Assembly: GCF_003010935.1 (NCBI RefSeq)
Contig: NZ_PGGN01000002.1
Coordinates: forward strand, 186,001 to 250,000
Length of the DNA stretch: 64,000 nucleotides
Reading direction: 5' to 3'
Source of the DNA: Phyllobacterium endophyticum
GTDB taxonomy: Bacteria; Pseudomonadota; Alphaproteobacteria; Rhizobiales; Rhizobiaceae
Shown: piece after piece, positions 34,778 through 43,700 of the stretch
How positions within the stretch are numbered: position 1 is the first letter of the stretch
How the letters are laid out: every line of letters begins with the position of its first letter
The notes under the pieces: model-generated
The model's database searches: none
What the model was told of the DNA's origin: nothing
What the model saw: the letters and a program-made list of their open reading frames with translations, nothing else
Translations under genes and position numbers: made by a program

Positions 34778-36274
34778 ATGCCCGCTGTTCCATATCAATC
34801 CCCGCTGACGAGTCTGACGAAAGTGGCGTCCCGCAATCCGGCACTCTTGTTCGTCCTTGTCTATTTTGTGTTTCAGATATTCTTCCTGACGGCGATCTCA
34901 AACGGGGCGGGCGTAGATGACGCGGAGCAACTGGCCTATGTTGGCGATCTTCAGTGGGGATATGGCGGGTCGCAAGCGCCACTCTATACCTGGATAAACA
35001 GCATTGCCGGGGATCTCCTGGGGATCAGCCTGTTTACCATTTATCTCGTCAAGTTCGGTCTCTTGGCCAGTTCGTTCATCAGCGTCTATTTCGGCGCGCG
35101 GCTGCTTGGCCTGTCAAAGCCGGTTGCTGCAGCAGGCATGCTCGGTATTTTTCTGCTGCCCCAGATTGCTTGGGAATCCCAACGGACCCTGACCCATTCT
35201 GTTGGTGGCACTGCCGGCTGTGCATGGGCTTTTCTCGCGTTCGCCTGGCACATGAAGTCCCGCTCCTGGCGTTCGGCCGCACTGCTTGGGCTTGGCATCG
35301 CTTCGGGGTTGCTCGGAAAGTTCAACGCCAGTTTCTTTCTCATCGGTCTCATTTCAGCAGGCTTGTCTGTTCCTGAATATCGTGCCGTTCTTCTGACACG
35401 GAAGAGTATTGTCGTGGCGCTTGTTTTCATTGCGGCCATAGCACCCACTGGGTTGTGGACGCTTTCGCATACAGAGAACCTGCTGGCGAGGTCACATAAA
35501 TTCGAGATAGGCGAAGGCGGCAACTTCATTGTCAGTCGTCTTCACGGTGAATGGAAGCTGTTGCTTAACGGCGTTCTCTTCTCGGGAGTAGCGCTGGCTT
35601 TCTTTGGGATCGCCTGGTGGAGAAGCCGGGCAGACCAAATGTCGCCGTCTCGTCCGTGGAGCGCCGGCGAAAAATTCCTGGTCCGAATCCTGCTATTCGC
35701 GCTAGCGGCTGTTTTTGTTGGTGTTCTCATCAGCGGTGCTGCCGAAGTAAAAGATCGCTGGCTCCAGCCGGTTCTCTTTCTAAGCCCGCTTTGTCTCGCA
35801 ATTCTCTTGGGACGCTATATACGAACTGACCTGCCGTTGAAGCGATTTGCAGTTGTCGGCGCAGTCTGCGCGCTGATGGTTATTCCAGGATTGGCCGTGA
35901 ATCTGCTATATGCTAGGGATGGAAAGGCGCCGTCTATCGGCCAACTGGACTACGCGAAGCTTTTCACCGTGACGCGCGCCGAGGGAACTTATCTGACAGT
36001 CGTATCAAACGGCCCACAACTGCCGGGAAACCTGCGTCTCCTCGACGGTTCTATCAATCCGGTGCATCTGGAAATGCCGAATGCCGCTTCGCGCATTCGC
36101 TTCCCGGCACTTTTTGTCTGGTTTGGCCAGGGGATGAATCCGGCCGTGCTAAATTTGCTTAACGGAGCGGGGATCGCCGCTCCCCCGTCAAACATCAAGC
36201 ACGTCGATCTCAGCTATAAATACTATCCTGAGCAGACAGCGCGGGTGAGCTACTTTTTCGTTCCAGCCAAATGA
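34778..36274 (+). CDS. GT39-like membrane glycosyltransferase
   Basis: A 498-residue membrane protein of the PMT/ArnT-like glycosyltransferase family. About ten to twelve membrane segments are visible. The first extracytoplasmic loop holds 'GVDDAEQLAYVGDLQWGYGGSQAPLYTW', with the paired acidic residues (D-D, E) that are catalytic in GT39/GT83 enzymes, and 'YTWI' after it is typical too. Such enzymes move a sugar from a polyprenyl phosphate donor onto lipid A, protein or polysaccharide on the periplasmic side. The target is unknown. A purine-rich AAAGAAG precedes the ATG. It is a single gene, convergent with tctA. Confidence 0.82.
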   Translation: MPAVPYQSPLTSLTKVASRNPALLFVLVYFVFQIFFLTAISNGAGVDDAEQLAYVGDLQWGYGGSQAPLYTWINSIAGDLLGISLFTIYLVKFGLLASSFISVYFGARLLGLSKPVAAAGMLGIFLLPQIAWESQRTLTHSVGGTAGCAWAFLAFAWHMKSRSWRSAALLGLGIASGLLGKFNASFFLIGLISAGLSVPEYRAVLLTRKSIVVALVFIAAIAPTGLWTLSHTENLLARSHKFEIGEGGNFIVSRLHGEWKLLLNGVLFSGVALAFFGIAWWRSRADQMSPSRPWSAGEKFLVRILLFALAAVFVGVLISGAAEVKDRWLQPVLFLSPLCLAILLGRYIRTDLPLKRFAVVGAVCALMVIPGLAVNLLYARDGKAPSIGQLDYAKLFTVTRAEGTYLTVVSNGPQLPGNLRLLDGSINPVHLEMPNAASRIRFPALFVWFGQGMNPAVLNLLNGAGIAAPPSNIKHVDLSYKYYPEQTARVSYFFVPAK

Positions 36275-36282
36275 AAATCACC

Positions 36283-37784
36283 CTATTCCTCGACAAAAAC
36301 CTCATCACGTTTCTTGCGGATACTCGGCAGCAGGACGACCACGAGAACAGCCGCTGCGAGTAACAGTAGCACAAGACTGATTGGGCGGTTGAGGAAGGTC
36401 ATAGGATCCCCGCGCGACATGATCATGGCGCGACGAAGATGCTCCTCCAAAAGCGGCCCCAGCACAAAGCCAAGCAGCAGGGGTGCCGGTTCGCAGCGGA
36501 GCTTTGCCAGCCCGTAGCCGATAAGGCCGAAGAAGGCTACTGCATACAGATCGAATACATTCGAATTTACACTGTAAACACCAATCGAACAGAAGGCGAT
36601 AATGGCGGGAAACAACATGTAATAGGGGATCGTCAGCAGCTTGACCCATAGGCCGATCAGCGGCAGATTGAGCAGAATAAGCATCAAATTGCCGATCCAC
36701 ATGGAGGCAATGATTCCCCAAAACAGAGCTGGCTGCTCGGTGGCGACATTTGGCCCGGGCACGATGCCTTGAACGATCATGGCGCCAATCATCAAGGCCA
36801 TCACCGGATTGGCCGGGATACCGAGCGTCAGCATAGGTATGAAAGACGTCTGTGCGCCGGCATTATTGGCAGATTCTGGTCCTGCCACTCCGGCAACAGC
36901 ACCCTTTCCGAATTCACCAGGCGTATTCGATATCCGTTTCTCCACGGTATAGGACGCAAATGACGCAAGAATCGCACCACCACCAGGCAAGATTCCGAGT
37001 GCAGAGCCGATTGCAGTGCCCCGTAGGATTGGCGCCGTCATTTCCTTCCAGTCCTGCCGGGTTGGCAAAAGGTTGCTCACCTTCTTGATCGTCACGTCAC
37101 GATCATGCTCGTTCTCGAGATTGCGCAGGATTTCGGCAATGCCGAATACGCCGACAGCCAGCGCGACGAAATTCAAGCCATCTGAGAGTTCAAGTATTCC
37201 GAGATTGAAACGCGGCGTCCCAGTGTAAATATCGGTACCCACAAGTCCGAGAAGAAGTCCGAGAACAACCATTCCAAGAGCCTTGACGACCGATCCGTGA
37301 GCAAGAGCGATGGAGGAAATCAAACCAACGATCATCAGGGAAAAATACTCGGCGGAGCCAAACTGAAGCGCGATGGCTGTCAGCGGCGGCGCGAAGACTG
37401 CGACAAGAATCGTCGATACAGTTCCGGCAAAAAAAGAACCTATAGCTGCAATGGCCAGTGCTGCCCCGGCGCGCCCTTTGCGCGCCATCTGATATCCGTC
37501 GATAGCCGTGACTGCAGGGAAGACTCGCCCGGCATGTTAATCAGGATCGCAGTGGTCGATCCGCCATATTGGGCACCGTAGTAAATGCCGGCGAGCATGA
37601 TCAGCGACGATACCGGCTCGAGTTGAAAGGTGATCGGCAGAAGCATGGCGATCGTTGCAGTCGCACCGATACCGGGAAGCACGCCGATAAGGGTACCCAG
37701 AATGACACCGGTAAAGCAGAAAAGGAGATTGTAAGGCGAGGCCGCGGTCGCAAATCCAAGGACGAGATTGTTAAGTAGATCCAT
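36283..37784 (-). pseudogene. tctA: TctA large permease of tripartite tricarboxylate transporter, frameshifted
   Basis: Two adjacent frames together make a full TctA (about 500 residues, 10-12 membrane segments). The first part runs from the ATG at 37784 ([16 protein letters not shown]...) through '[17 protein letters not shown]' to '[10 protein letters not shown]'. The second continues as '[18 protein letters not shown]' to the stop at 36283. The join needs one extra base near 37515-37521, where intact homologues read G-E-S-S-x-(A/V)-V-T. As it stands, translation runs out of frame for about 25 codons and stops at 37440. The rest is fully intact, so this is either a recent inactivating deletion or a sequencing error. 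The protein would move citrate-like solutes across the inner membrane with TctB and TctC. Confidence 0.85.
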
Positions 37785-37794
37785 TTGGCGGCCC

Positions 37795-38256
37795 TCACTG
37801 CCCAAGCCAGGGGCCAAAACGCCGGAACGGCAGGCCCAGGGCATAACTGAAGACTATCACCGAAAATAGAGTAAGTCCGCCAACGAGCCACAGCGCCGTT
37901 CCCGGGCGCATCCTGGTACTGGCAAAGGCGGCTACCATGCCCGTCAGAAAGAGCGATGGGACGAAGCCCAATCCCCGGACGGTAAGTCCAAACAAAATGG
38001 GGGCGGGTAGAATGAACAGCAGTCCTCGCCATGCAATTGGCCCCATAGGCTCATGCTCGATCTGTGTTCCCTGAATTATGACGATGATGCCAAGAAGAAT
38101 GAGGATTCCAGCCAATACAAGCGGGAAATAGCCGGGTCCCATGCGCAGTGCTGTTCCTAGCTCCAGGCCATATGCTTGGATGGCAAAGAAAAGGCCTATG
38201 AATATAAACAGCGCCCCGCATATCAGGTCGCGCGAGCTGAAACTCAGAGATTTCAT
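37795..38256 (-). CDS. tctB: TctB small permease subunit
   Basis: A 153-residue membrane protein with four hydrophobic segments, as in TctB. '[23 protein letters not shown]' is the family hallmark near residue 40. It works with TctA as the membrane part of a secondary, binding-protein-dependent carboxylate importer. It starts 48 bases after a hairpin/T-run that follows tctC and ends 10 bases before tctA, so the three form tctCBA. Confidence 0.88.
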   Translation of the reverse strand: MKSLSFSSRDLICGALFIFIGLFFAIQAYGLELGTALRMGPGYFPLVLAGILILLGIIVIIQGTQIEHEPMGPIAWRGLLFILPAPILFGLTVRGLGFVPSLFLTGMVAAFASTRMRPGTALWLVGGLTLFSVIVFSYALGLPFRRFGPWLGQ

Positions 38257-38284
38257 TGTTCACTCACTGTCACTCGAGAGAAAA

Positions 38285-38313
38285 AGGGTCAGGTGCTCGA
38301 TGCTCCTGACCCT
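38285..38313 (-). terminator. Terminator-like hairpin between tctC and tctB
   Basis: Read on the minus strand, AGGGTCAGG and CCTGACCCT pair perfectly over 9 bases with an 11-base loop and are followed by five T. It sits right after tctC and before tctB, so it should end many transcripts and give more binding protein than permease. Confidence 0.75.
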
Positions 38314-38319
38314 CTCCAA

Positions 38320-39297
38320 CTAATCCGCGTATTGTCCGGCCGCTTCGATGACAGGTTTCCAGCGCGTTACTTCGCTTTCCAGCTTGGCCTTTAGTCCTGC
38401 GGGTGTCGCTTCCGCGTCGGTGACCGGTACCGTCCCGAGTTCAGCAAAGCGCGACACGATGTTGGGGTCCTTGAGAGCTTTCTGTAGCGATGCCGACAGT
38501 TTCTGCGTTACCTCTGCAGGCGTTCCCTTGGGTGCATAGATGCCGTGCCATATGCCCACTTGCATGCCCGGCAGGCCGGCTTCCGCGACAGTTGGAACAT
38601 CGGGAAGGGCATCAAGCCTCTTCGCCGATGTCACGGCATAAGCCTTGATCGTGGCGCCTTTGATCTGTTTGGTTGTATTGGTTGTCTGATCACACATCAG
38701 ATCTACCTGACCACCCAGGAGATCCGTCATGGCGGGTCCGGTACCTTTGTAGGGTACTGTTGTCAGCGGTGTCTTGATCTCACTCATGAACAACATGCCG
38801 CAAAGATGAGAGGCTGCGCCTATGCCGGCATTGGCGAGCGTGATCTTGTCGGCGTTGGCCTTGACGTATTCGAGAAGACCTTTGAGATCAGTAGGTTCGA
38901 AGTCCTTCTTCGCGACGATTGTCATCGGAACATCTGTGACGAGCCCTACATATTCGAATGCGTTGAGCGTGTCATAGGGCAGCTTCCGGTAAAGGGTTGC
39001 ACTGGTTGCCATGCCGATGTGGTGGAGCAAGAGCGTGTAGCCATCCGGATCTGCCTTGGCTACCTGAGACGCGCCGAGCGTACCTCCTGCTCCGCCGACG
39101 TTCTCCACGATAATCTGCTGACCGAGGTCCTTTGACATCGTTTCGGCAACGAGCCTCGTAACGGTATCGGTTGGGCCGCCCGCCGCAAACGGCACGACCA
39201 TGGTTATACTGCGTTCGGGATAGGCTTGCGCAAATGCGTTACCCGATATGAGAGTAATGGCGGCTGTTGCGGCCAATGACGTTAAAAGCTTGAGCAT
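38320..39297 (-). CDS. tctC: Tripartite tricarboxylate transporter binding protein (Bug family)
   Basis: A 325-residue periplasmic protein of the Bug/TctC family. A signal peptide ends near 'GNAFAQ' (residue 24), followed by 'AYPERSITMVVPFAAGGPTDTVTRLV', the family signature with the A-G-G-x-x-D ligand loop. 'PYKGTGPAMTDLLGGQVDLMCDQ' and 'GIYAPKGTP' are also typical. It would bind citrate or another carboxylate for TctAB. It is divergent from ade across 245 bases. Confidence 0.9.
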   Translation of the reverse strand: MLKLLTSLAATAAITLISGNAFAQAYPERSITMVVPFAAGGPTDTVTRLVAETMSKDLGQQIIVENVGGAGGTLGASQVAKADPDGYTLLLHHIGMATSATLYRKLPYDTLNAFEYVGLVTDVPMTIVAKKDFEPTDLKGLLEYVKANADKITLANAGIGAASHLCGMLFMSEIKTPLTTVPYKGTGPAMTDLLGGQVDLMCDQTTNTTKQIKGATIKAYAVTSAKRLDALPDVPTVAEAGLPGMQVGIWHGIYAPKGTPAEVTQKLSASLQKALKDPNIVSRFAELGTVPVTDAEATPAGLKAKLESEVTRWKPVIEAAGQYAD

Positions 39298-39542
39298 AAA
39301 TTTTCCTCCCAGAACAACGCTTTTGAAATTGCCGCGATTATGAACGTGCCAACGCTTTCTCCACCATGTTGGCCGCTTCGTTTAACGCGGCGCGTAGGCC
39401 TATCGGACGCAACGATCGCGGTTGTGTCAAGCAAATCATGGATTTCCCGGATTTTTTTGACAATTGTGCTGTGAACAGGGCCGTCAGGTTGCTTTTTGGT
39501 ATATGCATATTCGAAAGAAAACAGTCGGTCGGAGTGTTGACG

Positions 39543-41357
39543 ATGAGCAAACAGGCAGGAGCGGCGAGCAAGCCGGCGACGTGGACGGAATCAGCTCCGT
39601 TACTTGTGGATGTTGCTATGGGCCGCAAGCATGCGGACTTGGTCGTCCGCAACGGGCGCCTGGTCAGCGTCTATTCCGGAGAGATCATAGCCGGCATCGA
39701 TATCGCCGTTGTCGCCGGGCGGTTTGCGTTTGTCGGGCAGGGGGCGGAGCACTGCATAGGGCCGAAAACGAAAGTCGTCGACGCTGGTGGGCGTTATCTC
39801 GTACCTGGTCTGTGCGATGCGCACATGCATGTCGAAAGTGGAATGGTCACTGTGACGGAATTTACGCGCGCAGTCATACCCCATGGTACGACTTCGATGT
39901 TCATCGATCCGCACGAAATCGCCAACGTGCTTGGGCTCGACGGTGTCCGCCTGATGCACGACGAGGCGCTCGCCATGCCGATCAATGTGCACGTGCAGAT
40001 GCCAAGTTGCGTTCCGTCGGCACCAGGGTTGGAAAATGCGGGGGCTGCCATCAGTCCAGCAGACGTCGCCGAGGCAATGGCTTGGCCCAACATAATCGGT
40101 CTCGGCGAGGTGATGAACTTCCCGGGCGTGGCCAACAACGACGCTTCCATGCGCGGAGGGATCGATGCCACGGTAAAAGCCGGCAAAACCGTCGGCGGTC
40201 ACTTCGCGTCGCCTGAGCTTGGGCGGGCCTTCCACGGATATGTTGCAGGTGGTCCAGAGGATGATCATGAAGGCACTCGCATGGAGGATGCCATCGCCCG
40301 GGTTCGCCAGGGCATGCGCGCCATGTTGCGTCTTGGCTCTGCCTGGTATGACGTTGCCCGGCAGATCAAGGCTGTTACCGAGCAAGGCCTCGATCCACGC
40401 AATTTCATCTTGTGTACGGATGACAGTCATTCCGGAACGCTCGTGAACGAAGGTCACATGGACCGTGTTGTGCGCCACGCCATCGCCCAAGGGCTGAAGC
40501 CGGTGACCGCAATCCAGATGGCGACACTCAATACAGCGCAACATTTCCGGCTTGAGCGGGAGATTGGCTCGATTACACCGGGACGACTTGCCGACTTCCT
40601 TCTCGTTTCGGACCTGGCGAACCTCACCATCGACCGCGTTTACGCACGTGGTGTGCTTGTGGCGGAGAAGGGTAAGCTCACTGCCGAGATTCCAGCCTAT
40701 GACTACCCTGCATTTGCCAAGCATACGATCAAGCTCGGCAAGAAGCTGCAGGCTAATGATTTCGACATCAGGTCTCCCAAACCCGCAAATCACGTCACTG
40801 CGCGGGTGATAGGCGTCATAGAAAATCAAGCGCCGACAAAAGCGCTCGAAGCGGAGCTCACCGTGAGGGATGGCATCGTACAGATGGATCGGCGCAATGA
40901 TGTTTGCCAGATTGCTCTTGTCGAGCGGCACCGGGGAACTGGAGCAGTTGTCAATGGCTTCGTCTCGGGCTTCGGCTATACCCTTGATTGCGCAATGGCT
41001 TCAACTGTCGCTCATGACAGCCATCACATGATTGTCGTTGGCACCAACAAGGCGGACATGGCCAAAGCTGCCAACCGCCTAGGCGAAGTCGGCGGTGGTG
41101 TCGTGCTCTTTTCCAAGGGCCGCGAACTTGCATTGGTGGAAATGCCGATTGCGGGACTGATGTCGGATCAGCGTGCAGAACTTGTCGCAGCAAAGGCCGA
41201 CAAACTCGTCAACGCGATGCGAGCGATGGGTTGTACTCTCAACAACGCGTATATGCAGCACTCGCTGCTCGCATTGGTGGTAATACCGGAATTGCGTATT
41301 TCAGATGTCGGGATTATCGATGTCCGGACATTTGAGAAGGTTGACCTGTTCCTATGA
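39543..41357 (+). CDS. ade: Adenine deaminase
   Basis: A 604-residue amidohydrolase of the AdeC/Ade type that converts adenine to hypoxanthine. It has the metal-binding 'LCDAHMHVESGMVT' near residue 95, 'GTTSMFIDPHEIANVLG' near residue 120, 'GHFASPEL' and 'LCTDDSHSGTLVNEGHM' near residue 300, and the C-terminal Ade domain with 'HHMIVVGTNKADMA'. The ATG at 39543 is the natural start; the open frame reaches back 59 codons but without family similarity. It overlaps ilvA by ATGA, an unusual pairing of purine salvage with amino-acid metabolism. Confidence 0.93.
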   Translation: MSKQAGAASKPATWTESAPLLVDVAMGRKHADLVVRNGRLVSVYSGEIIAGIDIAVVAGRFAFVGQGAEHCIGPKTKVVDAGGRYLVPGLCDAHMHVESGMVTVTEFTRAVIPHGTTSMFIDPHEIANVLGLDGVRLMHDEALAMPINVHVQMPSCVPSAPGLENAGAAISPADVAEAMAWPNIIGLGEVMNFPGVANNDASMRGGIDATVKAGKTVGGHFASPELGRAFHGYVAGGPEDDHEGTRMEDAIARVRQGMRAMLRLGSAWYDVARQIKAVTEQGLDPRNFILCTDDSHSGTLVNEGHMDRVVRHAIAQGLKPVTAIQMATLNTAQHFRLEREIGSITPGRLADFLLVSDLANLTIDRVYARGVLVAEKGKLTAEIPAYDYPAFAKHTIKLGKKLQANDFDIRSPKPANHVTARVIGVIENQAPTKALEAELTVRDGIVQMDRRNDVCQIALVERHRGTGAVVNGFVSGFGYTLDCAMASTVAHDSHHMIVVGTNKADMAKAANRLGEVGGGVVLFSKGRELALVEMPIAGLMSDQRAELVAAKADKLVNAMRAMGCTLNNAYMQHSLLALVVIPELRISDVGIIDVRTFEKVDLFL

Positions 41358-42613
41358 CTGCATTCATCAAGGCCGTGGACCGCGCGACGGAAAAGATGCG
41401 CGTGCTGTTCCCCGAAACTCCGCTGCAACTCAACCATTATCTTTCCCAGAAATACGGTGCGCAAGTCTGGCTCAAGCGCGAAGACTTGTCGCCAGTAAGG
41501 TCCTATAAGATCCGTGGCGCGTTCAATTTCATCTCGCATTACTTGACAGGGCACGGATCGCAGGACTCATCCTTCGTTTGTGCCTCGGCTGGAAACCACG
41601 CGCAGGGCTTCGCCTATATCTGCCGGCATTTCGGCAAGAGGGGCGTCGTTTTCATGCCTGTGACCACGCCCCAACAGAAAATCGACAAGACACGCAGTTT
41701 TGGCGGTGATTTCATCGAAATACGGCTGTTCGGAGATATTTTCGATCAATGCTACGCCGCTGCGCAGGACTTTGCCGCAAAAACCGGGGCAATCATGGTC
41801 CCGCCTTTCGACCACATGGACATCATCACTGGACAAGCGACCGTGGCGCATGAAATCGCTACTCAGCTGCCGGACAAGCGCAAGCCCGACCTGATGATCT
41901 TGCCTGTGGGCGGTGGCGGGCTTTCCGGCGGTGTTACACGCTATCTTGCCGATCTCGGCTGGGAAACCCGTTTTCGCTTCGTTGAACCTTCGGGTGCGCC
42001 AAGCCTGAAACGCAGTCTTGAAGCGGGAAAACGTGTCAAACTCGACACCGTGGACAATTTCGTCGATGGCGCTGCCGTCGCCGAGATAGGTCGTGAAAAC
42101 TTCAAGTTGCTCAAAGGCTTCGCGGCAGACTCTGTATCTTTGATTCCAGAGAACCGCCTCAGTTCAACTATCCTCGAAATGCTCAATGTTGAGGGTATAG
42201 TCGTAGAGCCGGCGGGTGCTCTCGCAATCGACGCACTCAAGGACTTCAAGAAGAGCGAGATCAGGAACAAACGCGTGGTTCTGGTCATATCCGGCAGCAA
42301 TTTCGACTTCGAACGTCTGCCGGAGTTGAAGGAACGATCGCTGCGCTACGAGGGTCTAAAGAAGTATTTCATTTTCCGGTTTCCCCAGCGACCCGGCGCT
42401 CTTCGGTCGTTTCTTGATCTTCTCGGACCGGAAGACGATGTCGCGCGCTTCGAATACCTCAAGAAATCCGCACGGAATTTCGGTTCGGTGCTTATCGGCA
42501 TCGAAACGAAAAACAAAATCAATTTCGACATGTTGTTCAAACGATTTGATGAGGCGGGTTGGGCATATCAGGACATCACTGATAATGAGACCATTGCCGG
42601 ATTGATCATCTGA
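41354..42613 (+). CDS. ilvA: Threonine ammonia-lyase (threonine dehydratase)
   Basis: A 419-residue PLP enzyme that turns threonine into 2-oxobutyrate, the first step to isoleucine. The PLP lysine is in 'SPVRSYKIRGAFNF' near residue 53, and the phosphate loop is 'PVGGGGLSGGVTRYL' near residue 185. A shortened ACT-like regulatory region lies at ~335-415 ('YFIFRFPQRPGALRSFLDLLGP'), as in the Bacillus-type short IlvA. It is coupled to ade by a 4-base overlap and followed 8 bases later by a DUF1697 gene. Confidence 0.92.
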   Translation: MTAFIKAVDRATEKMRVLFPETPLQLNHYLSQKYGAQVWLKREDLSPVRSYKIRGAFNFISHYLTGHGSQDSSFVCASAGNHAQGFAYICRHFGKRGVVFMPVTTPQQKIDKTRSFGGDFIEIRLFGDIFDQCYAAAQDFAAKTGAIMVPPFDHMDIITGQATVAHEIATQLPDKRKPDLMILPVGGGGLSGGVTRYLADLGWETRFRFVEPSGAPSLKRSLEAGKRVKLDTVDNFVDGAAVAEIGRENFKLLKGFAADSVSLIPENRLSSTILEMLNVEGIVVEPAGALAIDALKDFKKSEIRNKRVVLVISGSNFDFERLPELKERSLRYEGLKKYFIFRFPQRPGALRSFLDLLGPEDDVARFEYLKKSARNFGSVLIGIETKNKINFDMLFKRFDEAGWAYQDITDNETIAGLII

Positions 42614-42621
42614 GGAGGTAT

Positions 42622-43167
42622 ATGACCACCTGGATTGTCCTGTTTCGCGGTGTCGGCGGCGATACTTTGTTGCCAGTGCAGCCATTGAAGCAAGCACTGG
42701 CTGAAGAGGGCTTTCGGTCGGTTGTAACCTATATCAACACCGGCAATGTGGTCCTTGTTTCAAACGATACGCCAAAGCGTATTGCCAGACATGTTGCTAA
42801 CATCGCGCTGGAGCATTTCGGCTTCTCCAAGCACATCATGATCGTCAGTAAGGCCGAGTGGGGTAGACTGATCGTCAACAATCCTTTCCCACTGGCGGTA
42901 AACGAGCCGGCCAAACTTCACGCCTACGTCATGGAGCGGGCACCCGATCCTGAGGCGGTAGAGGCGCTCAGGCAGAAGGCAACCGGACCAGAACAGTTCG
43001 AGATAAGGGGCAGGGTACTGTACTATTACACTCCGCAAGGGGTTTCGAATGCAAGGTTGCATCCCAAAATTGAACCGACCCTGAAGATTGCGGCCACAGC
43101 AAGAAATTGGAATACTGTGGTCAAGCTGTCCCATTTGGCAGAACAAGTGGCGAGGGATGCAAAGTGA
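42622..43167 (+). CDS. DUF1697 family protein, first tandem copy
   Basis: A 181-residue soluble protein of the DUF1697 family. It shows 'IVLFRGVGGDTLLPVQPLKQAL', 'TYINTGNVVLVS' (the conserved Y-(I/V)-x-(S/T)-G-N-V-V) and 'FEIRGRVLYYYTPQGVSNARL'. The family has no assigned reaction; its fold suggests a phosphate- or nucleotide-binding domain. A strong GAGGAGG precedes the ATG. Compared with the second copy, the usual 'RGINVGGNKKV' segment is changed to 'RGVGGDTLLPV', so it has lost the basic residues there. Confidence 0.82.
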   Translation: MTTWIVLFRGVGGDTLLPVQPLKQALAEEGFRSVVTYINTGNVVLVSNDTPKRIARHVANIALEHFGFSKHIMIVSKAEWGRLIVNNPFPLAVNEPAKLHAYVMERAPDPEAVEALRQKATGPEQFEIRGRVLYYYTPQGVSNARLHPKIEPTLKIAATARNWNTVVKLSHLAEQVARDAK

Positions 43168-43700
43168 CCATTTATATCGTGCTTTTTCGTGGCATCAATG
43201 TTGGTGGAAACAAGAAAGTCAAAATGGAGACTTTGCGGAGCTTGCTTGTGGAGGCCGGCTACGAAGGCGTGGCAACTTACGTGCAGAGTGGCAATGTTGT
43301 CCTTAAATCCAGCAAGACCGCGCGTCAGATTGCCGAGGTAATTTCGAAACGTTTTTCGGGGAGTTTCGGTTTCGAATCACGTGTTTTCATCCGAAGTACT
43401 GATGAGTGGAACTGCATGATCAATAAAAACCCCTATCCCCAGGCAGTGGAGAATCCCATCTCTCTCCATTCGGTCATTCTTGAAGGTGACCCGACGGATG
43501 CTGCTTTGGAGGCGTTTGCAAACAAGGCAAGCGAAAACGAGAGCTTCACGATCAGGAATCGCGTGCTCTACCTCTATACGCCTAACGGGTTTGGTACTTC
43601 GCCGCTTGCTGCTGCACTCGACAAGGCCCTGAAAGTGCCGCTTACCTCGCGCAACTGGCGAACGGTGCTGGCGCTTCAAGAACTGGCCGAAGCGGCCTGA
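43164..43700 (+). CDS. DUF1697 family protein, second tandem copy
   Basis: A 178-residue DUF1697 protein with the canonical family start 'IYIVLFRGINVGGNKKVKMETLRSLL' and 'YVQSGNVVL', 'RVFIRSTDEW', 'FTIRNRVLYLYTPNGFG', 'SRNWRTVL'. It starts with GTG overlapping the stop of the first copy (GTGA), so the two are coupled, and it ends 25 bases inside the convergent MocR gene. It is clearly a paralogue of the upstream gene but has diverged to well under half identity. Function is unknown. Confidence 0.85.
   Translation: MTIYIVLFRGINVGGNKKVKMETLRSLLVEAGYEGVATYVQSGNVVLKSSKTARQIAEVISKRFSGSFGFESRVFIRSTDEWNCMINKNPYPQAVENPISLHSVILEGDPTDAALEAFANKASENESFTIRNRVLYLYTPNGFGTSPLAAALDKALKVPLTSRNWRTVLALQELAEAA

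Noticed and set aside
39600..40931. Minus-strand open frame of 443 codons
   Set aside because: Antisense to adenine deaminase, with no ribosome site or family likeness.
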